Positions 24,122-33,431 are shown, counted from the stretch's first letter. The stretch: DNA of 64,000 bases from Bog-756 sp963727075 (GCA_963727075.1 CAVSET010000001.1:372001-436000), one strand, 5' to 3'. Notes: generated by a model from the sequence alone, not told the origin. Numbers and translations are program-made.

Positions 24122-25192
24122 TTACAGGGACAGCTCGTCGAGCACGGCACCCAGGTCGGCGTCGATCACCGTCGGGACCGATATCTGGCTGATGGCGATG
24201 TCCGGGTCCTTCAGGCCGTGTCCGGTCAGCACGCAGACGACGGTGGCACCGGCGCCGACACCGTCCGGGAGGCCGACCTTCACCAACCCGGCGACGGATG
24301 CGGCCGACGCCGGTTCGCAGAAGACCGATTCCTCGGCGGCGAGGAATCGGTAGGCGGCGAGGATCTCCTCGTCGGAGACGGCGGCGATGCCCCCGCCGGA
24401 CTCGGACGCGGCCGACGTGGCCCCGTACCAACTGGCCGGGTTGCCGATCCGGATGGCCGTGGCAACGGTCTCGGGGTGCTCGACGACGTGCCCTTCCACG
24501 ATGGGTGCGGCACCGGCGGCCTGAAAACCGAGCATTCGCGGCAACCGGGTGGAGCGGCCGGCTTCCTTGAACTCCAGGTAGCCCTTCCAGTAGGCAGTGA
24601 TGTTGCCGGCGTTGCCCACCGGGATGCAGTGGACGTCCGGCGCATCACCCAGGGCGTCGACGATCTCGAAGGCTGCCGACTTCTGGCCTTCGATCCGGTA
24701 GGGGTTCACCGAGTTGACCACGGTGACCGGGGCCCGCTCGCCGAGCTCCCGTACGATGGTCAGCGCCTGGTCGAAGTTCCCCCGGACCTGGAGGACCCGG
24801 GCGCCGTGGATCAGCGCCTGCGCCAGCTTCCCGAGCGCGATGTGGCCCTCGGGGATGAGCACGGCACAGGTCAGGCCGGCGCGGGTGGCGAAGGCGGCTG
24901 CTGACGCCGAGGTGTTGCCGGTCGACGCGCACACCACGGCCTTGGCGCCCTCCTCGGCGGCCTTGGAGATGGCGACCGTCATACCGCGGTCCTTGAAGGA
25001 CCCGGTCGGATTGGCCCCCTCCACCTTGAGCAAGACCCTCGCACCGACCCGGTCCGACAGACGTGGCGCCGGCAACAGAGGAGTGCCGCCTTCCAGCAAG
25101 GTGACGACCGGTGTGTCCGGCGAGACCGGCAGGAACGGTCGGTACTCCTCGATGACACCGCGCCAGGCGCCAGCTGACACTCCGGCGGTCAT
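24122..25192 (-). CDS. thrC: Threonine synthase
   Basis: A 356-residue PLP enzyme of the short actinobacterial type that converts O-phosphohomoserine to threonine. The PLP lysine is Lys67 in NPTGSFKDRGM; the phosphate-binding loop is PVGNAGNITAYWKGY; VVCASTGNTSASAAAFATRAG is the usual substrate-site block. The ATG overlaps the hom stop (ATGA), so hom and thrC are translationally coupled. It ends the argS-lysA-hom-thrC unit. No leader peptide is seen for this operon. Confidence 0.95.
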   Translation of the reverse strand: MTAGVSAGAWRGVIEEYRPFLPVSPDTPVVTLLEGGTPLLPAPRLSDRVGARVLLKVEGANPTGSFKDRGMTVAISKAAEEGAKAVVCASTGNTSASAAAFATRAGLTCAVLIPEGHIALGKLAQALIHGARVLQVRGNFDQALTIVRELGERAPVTVVNSVNPYRIEGQKSAAFEIVDALGDAPDVHCIPVGNAGNITAYWKGYLEFKEAGRSTRLPRMLGFQAAGAAPIVEGHVVEHPETVATAIRIGNPASWYGATSAASESGGGIAAVSDEEILAAYRFLAAEESVFCEPASAASVAGLVKVGLPDGVGAGATVVCVLTGHGLKDPDIAISQISVPTVIDADLGAVLDELSL

Positions 25193-26490
25193 CGACCGCC
25201 CACGATCCGGATCAGGCCGCCGATCTGTTCCACGACATCCAACTCGCCGAGCGACGTGAGGGTGGCCTGCACGTCCCCCTCGAGTGCCGAATGGGTGACA
25301 AAGTGCAGCCGGGCTTGGCCGGCATACCCCTCCTGCTCCATCGAGCGGATCGACACGTTGTTGTCGCCGAACACCTTGGTCACGGTGGACAGGACGCCCG
25401 GCTCATCGACGACATCCAGGCTCACATAGCACTGGGTGACCAGCTCGGACACGGGCAGCAATCTCGCCGGCTGGCGTTCCGGTGCGGGTGCGGTGGTCCC
25501 CGCCAACCGGTTCCGCACTGCGTCGATGAGATCACCCACTACTGCGCTCGCCGTCGGGAGACCACCGGCCCCCTGCCCATAGAGCATGAGCTCACCGGCC
25601 GCCTCACCCTCGATGAAGACGGCGTTGAACGCCCCCCGGACGCCGGCCAGGGGATGCGACCTGGGCACCATGGCCGGGTGGACCCGCACCGACACCGCGT
25701 CATCGCCCGCCCTCTCCACGATGGCGAGCAACTTCACCGCATAGCCGAGCCGGTCGGCGAACTCGATGTCGGCCGCCTCGATGGCGGTGATCCCCTCGCG
25801 CATCACGTCCGTGTCGGCCACGTCGTAGCCGAACGCCACCCCGGCGAGGATGGCCGCCTTGGACGCGGCGTCGAACCCCTCCACGTCGGCGGTCGGGTCC
25901 CGTTCGGCCAATCCGAGCGCCTGCGCCTCGGCCAGCACATCGGCGTAGGCGGCGTCCCGCTCGCCCATCTCGGTCAGGATGAAGTTGGTGGTTCCGTTGA
26001 CGATCCCCATGACCCTGAGGATCCGCTCACCGGTCAGCGACTCGCGGAGGGCACGGACCAGGGGAATGGCACCGGCCACCGCCGCCTCGTACAGCAGGTC
26101 GACGCCCTGCTCTTTGGCCAGACTCCGCAGGGCGACGCCTTCGGGGGAGGCGAGCAGGGCCTTGTTGGCCGTGACCACCGGCTTGCCCGACTTCAAGGCG
26201 GTGCGGATCAGGTCCGCGGCCGGCGCCACACCCCCGATCAGCTCCACGACGATGTCGATGGACGGGTCGGTCACCAGCTCGGCCGGCTCGGCCGTCAGGA
26301 GCCCGACCGGGACATGGGGATCCCGCTGGCGCGACAGGTCACCTACGGCGATGCCTGCCACCTCGAGACGAGCTCCGCTCTGCACCAGCAGGTCGTCGGC
26401 CCGGTCCTGGAGGACACCGACCAGGGCCGAACCGACGTTGCCACACCCCAGCACGGCGATCCGCACCACATGTTTCGACGCCGGCGCCAT
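25189..26490 (-). CDS. hom: Homoserine dehydrogenase with ACT domain
   Basis: About 433 residues; ATG 26490 is chosen over GTG 26496, two codons upstream. It reduces aspartate semialdehyde to homoserine using NAD(P)H. The Rossmann motif is IAVLGCGNVGSALVGVL; the catalytic block is GIVNGTTNFILTEM with ADPTADVEGFDAASKAAILA (the family lysine/aspartate set). The last ~80 residues (SLDVVDEPGVLSTVTKVFGDNNVSIRSM) form an ACT domain, the typical site of threonine feedback inhibition. It is followed by thrC with a 4-bp overlap and preceded by lysA with about 45 bp between. Confidence 0.95.
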   Translation of the reverse strand: MAPASKHVVRIAVLGCGNVGSALVGVLQDRADDLLVQSGARLEVAGIAVGDLSRQRDPHVPVGLLTAEPAELVTDPSIDIVVELIGGVAPAADLIRTALKSGKPVVTANKALLASPEGVALRSLAKEQGVDLLYEAAVAGAIPLVRALRESLTGERILRVMGIVNGTTNFILTEMGERDAAYADVLAEAQALGLAERDPTADVEGFDAASKAAILAGVAFGYDVADTDVMREGITAIEAADIEFADRLGYAVKLLAIVERAGDDAVSVRVHPAMVPRSHPLAGVRGAFNAVFIEGEAAGELMLYGQGAGGLPTASAVVGDLIDAVRNRLAGTTAPAPERQPARLLPVSELVTQCYVSLDVVDEPGVLSTVTKVFGDNNVSIRSMEQEGYAGQARLHFVTHSALEGDVQATLTSLGELDVVEQIGGLIRIVGGR

Positions 26491-26534
26491 GGTCACCCGT
26501 TCACGCTACCGCTGACCCCTGCTGCGAACGGCGA

Positions 26535-27896
26535 TCACAGGTCCAAGCGCACCAGGTCGTCGAGGGTCTCCCGGCGGACGACCGTGCGGGCGGCGCCGTC
26601 GGCCACGAAGACAACGGCCGGCCGGGGGACCTTGTTGTAGTTGGAGGCCATCGAATGGCCGTAAGCGCCGGTCACCGGCGTGGCCAGGATGTCCCCGACG
26701 CCGAGGTCGACCGGCACGAAGCCCTCGGACACGACGACGTCGCCGGTCTCGCAGTGCTTTCCCACCAGTCGTATCGGAAGGGGGCGCTCGGCATCCGCCT
26801 CGCGCGGCGCGAAAGCCTCGTACCCGCTGCCGTAGAGCACCGGGCGTGGATTGTCGCTCATCCCCCCGTCGACCGACACGTAGGTCCGGTGCCCGGCCAC
26901 GTCCTTCATCGTGCCCACCCGGTAGAGGGTGATGCCGGCCGCGGCCACGATCGAACGGCCGGGCTCGGCGGTGACCCGCACGGACTCGGCGATCCCGGCG
27001 TCCCGGCAGGCCTGGCGGACCGACGCGGCCCACTCGGCCATGGTCGGCGCCTGTTCCCCGTTCACGTAGGCCACACCGAGCCCACCGCCGACCACCAGCT
27101 CGGGGAGCCCGAGTGGGGCAAAAAACCCGGCCAGCACCTCGATGGCCCGGGCGAACGGGGCCAGGGCGAACACCTGGCTTCCCAGATGGGCGTGGATCCC
27201 GACGAACTCGACGACGCCGGCCGAGTCGAGGCCCGAGAGCCGCTCCACCGCCTGCGCCGCCGCTCCGGAGGCCAGCCCGAACCCGAACTTGGTGTCGTCC
27301 TGGCCGGTGCGAACGAACTCGTGGGTGTGGACCTCGACACCCGGGGTGATGCGGGCGAGCACCTTGGGCCGGGGCGTGGCCGCGTCCGACGAGTGCGCCG
27401 GTGCCGGGTCCTTGGACAGGAGCTGCTCGAGGCGGTCGATCTCGTCGAACGAGTCGATGACGATCCGCCCGACACCGAGCGCCAGGGCCGTCGACAGTTC
27501 CTCGTCGGACTTGTTGTTGCCATGGAGCACGAGCCGTTCGGCGGGGACGCCGGCCGAGCGGGCCACGTGGAGCTCACCTCCCGTCGAGACGTCGAGGCAC
27601 ATGCCTTCGACGAAGGCCAGCTTGGCCATGGCGGTGCAGAGGAAGGCCTTGGTGGCATAGGCAACGCCATCACCCCAGGCCTCGACGGCCGCTCGGCAGG
27701 TCGCTCGGAGGTGGGCCTCGTCGTAGACGAACAGCGGGGTGCCGAACTCCTCGGCCAGGTCGAGCAGGTCGACGCCGCCGACACGGAGGCGTCCCGTGGC
27801 GCCGAGGTCGGCGGTCATGGGTAGCAACGCCGGGTCGACCGGGTCCGTCGGGCGCTGGTGGCGGGACAGCTCGGGCCTCCGGCGAGCCTTCCTCAC
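26535..27896 (-). CDS. lysA: Diaminopimelate decarboxylase
   Basis: A 453-residue PLP enzyme of the fold-III (alanine racemase-like) family making lysine from meso-diaminopimelate. GTG 27896 overlaps the argS stop (GTGA) and keeps the conserved-looking PxxPALLP N-terminus; an inner ATG would remove it. The PLP lysine is in VAYATKAFLC (about Lys83); EPGRSIVAAAGITLYRVG, GGMSDNPRPVLYGSGY and GKHCETGDVV (the cross-subunit active-site Cys/Glu) are all present. It belongs to the argS-lysA-hom-thrC aspartate-family cluster, an order common in actinobacteria. Confidence 0.95.
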   Translation of the reverse strand: MRKARRRPELSRHQRPTDPVDPALLPMTADLGATGRLRVGGVDLLDLAEEFGTPLFVYDEAHLRATCRAAVEAWGDGVAYATKAFLCTAMAKLAFVEGMCLDVSTGGELHVARSAGVPAERLVLHGNNKSDEELSTALALGVGRIVIDSFDEIDRLEQLLSKDPAPAHSSDAATPRPKVLARITPGVEVHTHEFVRTGQDDTKFGFGLASGAAAQAVERLSGLDSAGVVEFVGIHAHLGSQVFALAPFARAIEVLAGFFAPLGLPELVVGGGLGVAYVNGEQAPTMAEWAASVRQACRDAGIAESVRVTAEPGRSIVAAAGITLYRVGTMKDVAGHRTYVSVDGGMSDNPRPVLYGSGYEAFAPREADAERPLPIRLVGKHCETGDVVVSEGFVPVDLGVGDILATPVTGAYGHSMASNYNKVPRPAVVFVADGAARTVVRRETLDDLVRLDL

Positions 27897-29533
27897 ATCG
27901 TCTCCGGTGCCGAGACGCCCAGGAGCCCCAGCCCGATGGTCAGCCCGATCCGGGTGGCCTCGACCAACCACAGTCGGGCCTGGGCCAGACCGGAGTCCAC
28001 CTCCGGGCTCAGGATGGGGCAGTCGTGGTAGAAACCGTGGAAGCAGGTGGCCAGGCGTCGGACCCAGGCGGTGACCTTGGTGGGAGCCCGATCGACGGCC
28101 GCATCAGCCACCACTTCGGGGAGCTCTTCGAGGCACCGGATGAGCTCGAGCTCGCGATGGTGGACGAGGAGCGAGAGATCGACGTCGGAGAGCGGCGCCC
28201 GCGTCACGCCACGCTCCCGGGCCTTGCGGCCGACGCCACCGATGCGGGCGCTGGCCATCTGCACGTAGTACACCGGGTTCTCCACCGATTGCTCCCTCAC
28301 CGCGGCGACGTCGAAGGTGGTGGCCTGGTCGAGAGAGCTCATCAGGCTGAGGATCCGGGTGGCGTCGGGGCCGATGTCGGCGACCAGCGAGTCGAGCGTG
28401 ACCGCGTTCCCAGCCCGCTTGCCCATCTTCACCGCCTCGTCGCCATCGACCAGTGAGACCATCTGCCCGAGCTTGACCTCCAGCCGATCCGGGTCCACCC
28501 CGAGGGCCTCGACCCCGGCCTTCAGGCTGGCCGCCTGGCCGTGGTGGTCGGCGCCGAACACGTCGATGACCCGGTCGAAGCCACGCACCAGGAACTTGTC
28601 GCGGTGGTAGGCGATGTCGCCGGCCAGGTAGGTGGCATCACCGTTGGACTTGCGCAACACCCGGTCGCGGTTGTCGCCCATGGCGGTGGCGCGGAACCAG
28701 ATGGCCCCGTCCTGCTCGAACACCAGGCCCTTCCCGGCCAGGAGCTCGATGGTCTCGTCGACCGCCCCGCTCTCCTCGACGGAGGCCTGGCTGTACCACT
28801 CGTCGAAGACGATGCCCACCGACGCCAGCGAGGCTCGGATGTGGTCGAGGATCCGAGTCGCCGCCCATTGCCCGGCCACGGTCACGTCGTCCGGGCCCTC
28901 GTAGAGGGCGGCGAGCTCGGTCACGTACTCGCCCTGGTAGCCGCCCTCGGGCACCGGCTCGTCCCGGCGGCGGGCGATGAGGCTCTCCCCGAGGGTCCGG
29001 ATCTGGCCCCCGGTGTCGTTGACGTAGTACTCCCGGCTGACCACATGTCCTGAACGGGCCAGCACCCGGGCCAGGGCGTCGCCATAGCTCCCCCACCAGC
29101 CGTTGCCCACGTGAATGGGACCGGTCGGGTTGGCGGACACGAACTCGACCTGGACCCGCTCACCGTGGCCGACGTCCGGTCGGGCATAGCCCTCCTCTCC
29201 GTCGGCCAGCACCTCGGCGAGGGCGTCGTAGAGCCAGCCGTCGTCGAGCCGGAAATTGATGAACCCCGGCCCGGCAATCTCCACGTCCACCGTGTGAGGT
29301 GGCGGATCGGCCTTCAACACCTCCACCAGGGATTCGGCCAGTGCTCTCGGGTTGGTCCCGGCCTGCTTGGCGGCCACCATGGCGATGGTGGTCGACCAGT
29401 CACCGTGCTCCCGCCGGGCCGGGCGTTCGAGGTGCACGACATCCGGGTCGACGGCGAGCGCTAGGCCGTCCCGCTCCGCCACCGTGGCGGCAGCGCGGCT
29501 GATGGCACGGGCAAGGAGGTCGCGGGTGGACAT
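27893..29533 (-). CDS. argS: Arginyl-tRNA synthetase
   Basis: A 546-residue class I synthetase. It has the N-terminal Add-1 domain (residues 1-105), the catalytic core with SANPTGPIHVGNGWWGSYGDALARVL as the HIGH equivalent (HVGN here, the last His replaced by Asn), VDGDEAVKMGKRAG as the KMSK-type loop, and a DALR anticodon-binding domain at the C-terminus (SVENPVYYVQMASARI onward). ATG 29533. It is divergent from a tRNA-Arg gene 133 bp away, which is a suggestive pairing, and is the first gene of a tight operon with lysA. Confidence 0.95.
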   Translation of the reverse strand: MSTRDLLARAISRAAATVAERDGLALAVDPDVVHLERPARREHGDWSTTIAMVAAKQAGTNPRALAESLVEVLKADPPPHTVDVEIAGPGFINFRLDDGWLYDALAEVLADGEEGYARPDVGHGERVQVEFVSANPTGPIHVGNGWWGSYGDALARVLARSGHVVSREYYVNDTGGQIRTLGESLIARRRDEPVPEGGYQGEYVTELAALYEGPDDVTVAGQWAATRILDHIRASLASVGIVFDEWYSQASVEESGAVDETIELLAGKGLVFEQDGAIWFRATAMGDNRDRVLRKSNGDATYLAGDIAYHRDKFLVRGFDRVIDVFGADHHGQAASLKAGVEALGVDPDRLEVKLGQMVSLVDGDEAVKMGKRAGNAVTLDSLVADIGPDATRILSLMSSLDQATTFDVAAVREQSVENPVYYVQMASARIGGVGRKARERGVTRAPLSDVDLSLLVHHRELELIRCLEELPEVVADAAVDRAPTKVTAWVRRLATCFHGFYHDCPILSPEVDSGLAQARLWLVEATRIGLTIGLGLLGVSAPETM

Positions 29534-29666
29534 GCTGCTGCGAGGTTACGTCCTCGGGCGGCACCCGCTGTGTGCCGGAGACTCAACCAGGGGGTCGCAC
29601 TAAGGTTGTCGGGCCAGCTGAACGAGCAACTGGACCTCTCCTTGTTGCCGTCCCCGCCGGCCGCCC

Positions 29667-29738
29667 GCCCTCGTAGCTCAGCGGATAGAGCATCGGCCTC
29701 CGGAGCCGTGTGCGCAGGTTCGAGTCCTGCCGAGGGCG
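29667..29738 (+). tRNA. tRNA-Arg (CCG)
   Basis: The cloverleaf can be drawn by eye: acceptor GCCCTCG/CGAGGGC, D-stem GCTC/GAGC, anticodon loop CTCCGGA (anticodon CCG, reading CGG), T-arm CAGG-TTCGAGT-CCTG and discriminator G at 29738. CCA is not encoded. Downstream DNA shows no integrase or duplicated 3' tRNA end, so there is no sign of an integrated element here. Confidence 0.92.
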
Positions 29739-30020
29739 CAAATTGTGATGGCGGGAGGAAGAGGGGACAAAGGGTCTTCAAACTCCCCACCCTCCGTTAG
29801 CGACCGCCAAAGGTTCGGATCCTGCTCATGGTCGGTTCTGTGCCAGCCTTGAACCAGCTCAATGAGATGGGCCCTCGCTATGAGCGGAATGGACGATCCG
29901 CGGCGTGCTCGGACACTTCGCGTCTGGCGAGGTCTACCACGATGCCACTCCGACACTCTGCCCCTCGTCTGCCGCTTGGCCGGCGACATGTGACAGGTCA
30001 GTGTCGGTCAGACTGGCTGG

Positions 30021-30305
30021 ATGCGCTTAGCGATCCACGTTCGACCGAGTGCATCGAGCACCGGTGTTGGCGGAGAATACGATGGCGCTCTGGTCGTGCG
30101 GGTAGTCGAACGTGCCGATAATGGGCGAGCAACTGAAGCTGCGCTGAAGGCGGTCGCCCAGGCCCTCGCGCTGCCCCGGCGATCCATTTCTCTTGTTCGA
30201 GGATCCGCCAGCCGGCGGAAGCTCATCGAGATACAGGTCGGAGCGCCAGAAGCGGAGTCTCTCCGCATCGAAGTGGAAACGCTGCGAAGCCAAACTGCCG
30301 ATTGA
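30021..30305 (+). CDS. DUF167 family protein (YggU-like)
   Basis: A 94-residue protein from ATG 30021. It shows the DUF167 pattern: LAIHVRPSASSTGVGGEYDGALVVRVVERADNGRATEAALKAVAQAL (normally V-P-A-KxxxI-G...LKVRVxAPPxxGKAN), then SISLVRGSASRRKLIEIQV. No function is established for the family. It departs from the consensus in several otherwise conserved residues (ASSTGV for the usual KxxxI), so it may be a divergent member. The 282 bp between the tRNA and this gene hold nothing I can recognise. Confidence 0.75.
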   Translation: MRLAIHVRPSASSTGVGGEYDGALVVRVVERADNGRATEAALKAVAQALALPRRSISLVRGSASRRKLIEIQVGAPEAESLRIEVETLRSQTAD

Positions 30306-30341
30306 TCGAGATCGCGGTCGCCCACGACGCCGGAGTTTCTG

Positions 30342-30464
30342 ATGGTAGTTGGTCCGTCCACGGTTCTGGGCTCACGAGCCTCATCCGCTGAGCGCCCGGC
30401 CGCATTGGCGGGCGGTGCGGTGCTCGTTATGGTAGTGCTGGCCATCGGAGCCGGCCTCTTGTAG
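30342..30464 (+). CDS. Candidate 40-residue single-pass membrane peptide
   Basis: ATG 30342 to TAG 30464, preceded by GGAG at 6-nt spacing. The N-terminal half is polar (MVVGPSTVLGSRASSAERP); the C-terminal half AALAGGAVLVMVVLAIGAGLL is one uninterrupted membrane helix ending at the stop, a tail-anchored layout. It follows the DUF167 gene by 36 bp on the same strand. The remaining 160 bp to the methyltransferase hold nothing else I recognise. No homologue comes to mind; the case rests on the ribosome site and the helix. Confidence 0.4.
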   Translation: MVVGPSTVLGSRASSAERPAALAGGAVLVMVVLAIGAGLL

Positions 30465-30628
30465 CCATTTCCGGCTGGTGAGCATCGACCAGTCCGTGAC
30501 CATCACAGAGTGAGAAGCAGGCCTTCCCCTCTCCGCTCGCGGGCGGACTCGGCTCGTCCCCGAAGGAGTTGTCCGGATCCGGGGGGAAGGTGGTGGCGGC
30601 TCGCCGGGGCTTGTGGCACAGTGCGCCC

Positions 30629-31360
30629 GTGCCCGAGGTCCACTTCGATGAGCACGTAGCGGAGGGGTACGACGCCGGCTCCGCGGACTTGTTCGATCCT
30701 GTGGTCGTTGGTCCGACGGTGAGCTTCCTTGCCGATCTGGCCGGAGAAGGCAGGGCGCTCGAACTCGGCATCGGCACCGGCCGCATCGCGTTGCCGCTCA
30801 GCCAACGGGGGGTTCCCGTACTCGGAATTGACCTCTCTGCCGCCATGGTGGCGCGTCTGCAGGCGAAGCCCGGCGCGGACGGCATCGGCGTGACGATCGG
30901 CGACTTCGCCACCACCAGGGTGAGTGGGACCTTCCGGTTGGCCTACCTCGTGTACAACACGATCGAGAACCTGACCACCCAGGACGAGCAGGTTGACTGC
31001 TTCCGCAACGTCGCCGCGCATCTGGAACCCGGCGGATGCTTCGTGATCGAGGTGGAGGTTCCTGCGCTTCAGCGACTCCCACCCGGCGAGACCGTCCGGG
31101 CGTTCGCGGTGAACCCGCCGCACCTGGGAGTCGACGAGCTCGACGTCGCCACCCAACACGGAATCTCCCACCATTACTGGGTCGCCGACGGCCGGGGCGA
31201 GGTCTTCTCGATGCCATACCGCTACGTGTGGCCGTCCGAGCTCGACCTGATGGCGCGAATTGCCGGGATGGCCCTCCGCGAGCGCTGGAGCGGCTGGAAC
31301 CGTGAGCCATTCACCAGCGACAGCACGAAACACATCTCGGTCTGGGAAAAGCCGGCATAG
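30629..31360 (+). CDS. Class I SAM-dependent methyltransferase
   Basis: A 243-residue methyltransferase from GTG 30629 (VPEVHFDEHVAEGYDAGSADLFDP); the frame is open further upstream to a TTG at 30569 but the domain starts here. The SAM motif I is RALELGIGTGRIALPL, motif II GIDLSAAMVARL, and the post-motif region is TFRLAYLVYNTIENLTTQDEQVDCFRNVAAHLEPGGCFVIEVEVP. The type is common in actinobacterial small-molecule metabolism. No substrate can be deduced and neighbours do not form a pathway. Slightly lower GC around 29.7-31 kb than elsewhere hints at a locally acquired patch. Confidence 0.85.
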   Translation: MPEVHFDEHVAEGYDAGSADLFDPVVVGPTVSFLADLAGEGRALELGIGTGRIALPLSQRGVPVLGIDLSAAMVARLQAKPGADGIGVTIGDFATTRVSGTFRLAYLVYNTIENLTTQDEQVDCFRNVAAHLEPGGCFVIEVEVPALQRLPPGETVRAFAVNPPHLGVDELDVATQHGISHHYWVADGRGEVFSMPYRYVWPSELDLMARIAGMALRERWSGWNREPFTSDSTKHISVWEKPA

Positions 31361-31594
31361 CGGTCGACCTGGCGCACCAACGGTTGGCCAACACCCTGCA
31401 CACCGACTGACAGGACGGATGGAACGTGGACGGCACCTCACCGGCCAGGGGCTGAGCCCTCTGCCCGGCACTACGGTGCCGGTTCCCGAAGAAGGGCCGC
31501 GGTTCGGGCGGTACCGATGAAATCGAGGCACCCGGACGGTCAGAATGGGGAGCGCCCACCGCGAGGTGCTCGACGAAGGGGGTCGTGACCTGCG

Positions 31595-32200
31595 ATGGAC
31601 CCGACGACCGACATCGACCTGCAATCCGCCGTGACCGCCGAGTTCCTGGCGTTGGCCGACCTGCTCGACCAGCTGCCGGACTCGGGGTGGGACATCCCGT
31701 CACTCTGCGAAGGCTGGCGCGTCCGCGAGGTCGTTGCGCACCTCACCATGCCCGTCCGATACTCGCCTGAGCAATTCGGCGCCCAGCTCCGAGACTGCGG
31801 GGGTGACTTCACCCGCCTCTCCAATGTAGTGGCCGACCGTGACGCCGCCCTGCCGGTCAGTACCCTCCTCGCCGACCTGCGCGACGGCGTGATGCACCAG
31901 TGGACCCCACCCGGTGGTGGCCAGGCCGGTGCCCTCAACCACGTGGTCATCCACGGACTGGACATCACCGTTCCGCTCGGTGCGAGCCGACGGCCGCCGG
32001 ACCCGTCCATTCGCTCGGTCCTGGACAACCTCACCCAGGGCGGGACGCACGCCCATTTCGGTTTCGACCTCGACGGTCTCCGCCTGGAGACGACCGACAT
32101 GGATTGGGCCTTCGGATCGGGCACGCCGGTCAGGGGTGCGGCCGGTGATCTCGCCCTCCTCGTCTGTGGGCGCACCCTCCCGCCCGGCCGGATCAGCTGA
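31595..32200 (+). CDS. Maleylpyruvate isomerase-like (DinB-fold) protein
   Basis: A 201-residue protein from ATG 31595. The N-terminal half carries the signature of the TIGR03083/maleylpyruvate isomerase N-terminal family: LLDQLPDSGWDIPSLCEGWRVREVVAHLT, where W-x-x-PS-L-C-x-GW and AHL are the hallmarks and the His is a metal ligand. Further potential ligands are in GVMHQWTPP and NHVVIHGLDITVPLG. Some family members are mycothiol-dependent enzymes, others are uncharacterised. The 234 bp before it show no gene. Confidence 0.78.
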   Translation: MDPTTDIDLQSAVTAEFLALADLLDQLPDSGWDIPSLCEGWRVREVVAHLTMPVRYSPEQFGAQLRDCGGDFTRLSNVVADRDAALPVSTLLADLRDGVMHQWTPPGGGQAGALNHVVIHGLDITVPLGASRRPPDPSIRSVLDNLTQGGTHAHFGFDLDGLRLETTDMDWAFGSGTPVRGAAGDLALLVCGRTLPPGRIS

Positions 32201-32332
32201 TCAGGGGCGGTACCACCGGTTGCCTGGGGGTGATCGGGGCGGGGCTGTTGGAAACGACCCATCCCACCTCCTTGATCACCGCTCCGCCTCTGGCCGAGCC
32301 TCCGACGGAGCGCCGATCTCGAGCCGGACGGC

Positions 32333-32815
32333 TCAGACGTCGGTCAACGAGGTCTCCGTGATGCCCAGCACCCGGAGCGTACGGCCCAGCCCGAGAAAGG
32401 CAGCGAGACAGATCGTCAGGTCGAGGATCTCGGGATCGGAGAAGGACTGGCGGAGACGGCCCACGAAGACATCGTCGATCCCCAGGTGGTCCAGAGCGAA
32501 CCGCTCTGCGTACTCCATGGCCAGGCGCTCCTCCGGGCTGAACGCGGAACCGTCATCGTGGCTGCCGATGTGACAGTAGAACTCCTCGGTCAGGCCTTGG
32601 GCCTTCACCTTGTCGGCGCGAAAGGTGAGGCACACCGTGCAGTCGTTGAGCTGGGCAATGCGCATCCGAGCTGCCTCGCGCACCCGGACCGGGAGGATGC
32701 TCTTGTTGTAGGCGGCATCCACCAACCTGTTCACCGCGGCACCCATCTCCGGTCGCAGGGACCATACCTGTACCGCGTTGCCGCCCTCACCCTCGGGAAT
32801 GTCCAGACGAGCCAT
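32333..32815 (-). CDS. Carboxymuconolactone decarboxylase family protein
   Basis: A 160-residue CMD/AhpD-fold protein. The redox-type motif is LNDCTVCLTFRADKVKAQGL (CxxC), preceded by VREAARMRIAQ, and later FSPEERLAMEYAERFALDHLGIDDVFVGRLRQSFSDPEILDLTICLAAFLGLGR. This arrangement matches the AhpD-like subgroup that can act as a peroxidase-linked disulfide reductase; other relatives are decarboxylases. It lies upstream of an F420-type enzyme region but with no operon overlap. Confidence 0.85.
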   Translation of the reverse strand: MARLDIPEGEGGNAVQVWSLRPEMGAAVNRLVDAAYNKSILPVRVREAARMRIAQLNDCTVCLTFRADKVKAQGLTEEFYCHIGSHDDGSAFSPEERLAMEYAERFALDHLGIDDVFVGRLRQSFSDPEILDLTICLAAFLGLGRTLRVLGITETSLTDV

Positions 32816-32934
32816 GGCCCGACTCTACGCCCGGACCGCGCCTGCGTCTCGGCTCAGCGCGGGGAACTCGGCTCGTCGGCCGAGATCCGGGAGCGCTGGC
32901 CCGAGGCCGGCACCCACCGCTCCTGGCCGCCCAC

Positions 32935-33384
32935 CTACCGGAGGACGAACACCGGGTGCCGGTCGGCAATGGCGGCGAACTCCTCGTCGGTCGAGTCGGG
33001 ACCGACCCCCTCGAAGAACATCCCGACCTCGAACTTCCACCGACGGAGGTAGGCGCGAAGGATCGGCATCCGTTCGGCGGCGGGGATCTCGACTGCCGTG
33101 CACTCCTCCCGGTGGCGCCCGAGGATCAGCACCAGCCGCCCGTCCGCGGCCCGCACATTGCGGACCCACTCGGTCTCGCCCCGGGCGGCGACGAGGTACT
33201 GGTCCGAGTCGATGCTGAGCAGGTTGACCGGGGTGTGATGGGGCTGTCCCGACTTCCGCCCGCGGTGCTCGAGCACCCGTGAGCCCCAGACACTGATCCC
33301 CAACCGCATGAGGAAGTTCAGGACCGGGGTGATGACCTTGCGGGTGAACCAGTCCGGGCGCTGGTAATGGGGGGACTCTGGCAT
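32935..33384 (-). CDS. Deazaflavin-dependent nitroreductase family protein (Ddn-like)
   Basis: A 149-residue split-barrel protein from ATG 33384 after AGGAGG. The family motif is VLEHRGRKSGQPHHTPVNLLSIDSDQYLVAARGE-x-WVRNVRAADGRLVL, as in F420H2-dependent Ddn/FGD-type reductases of mycobacteria. The C-terminal part (RWKFEVGMFFEGVGPDSTDEEFAAIADRHPVFVLR) closes the fold. It should bind reduced F420 and reduce quinones or xenobiotics. It is divergent from a TetR gene across 105 bp containing an operator-like palindrome, so it is the obvious target of that regulator. Confidence 0.85.
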   Translation of the reverse strand: MPESPHYQRPDWFTRKVITPVLNFLMRLGISVWGSRVLEHRGRKSGQPHHTPVNLLSIDSDQYLVAARGETEWVRNVRAADGRLVLILGRHREECTAVEIPAAERMPILRAYLRRWKFEVGMFFEGVGPDSTDEEFAAIADRHPVFVLR

Positions 33385-33431
33385 GGGGGGCCTCCTGGTC
33401 GTCGGTGATCTACGACTACTGATCATCATTG

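Noticed and set aside
29739..30500. An integrated element downstream of the tRNA-Arg gene
   Set aside because: No integrase, no repeat of the tRNA 3' end and no mobile genes were found, although GC is somewhat lower than in neighbours.
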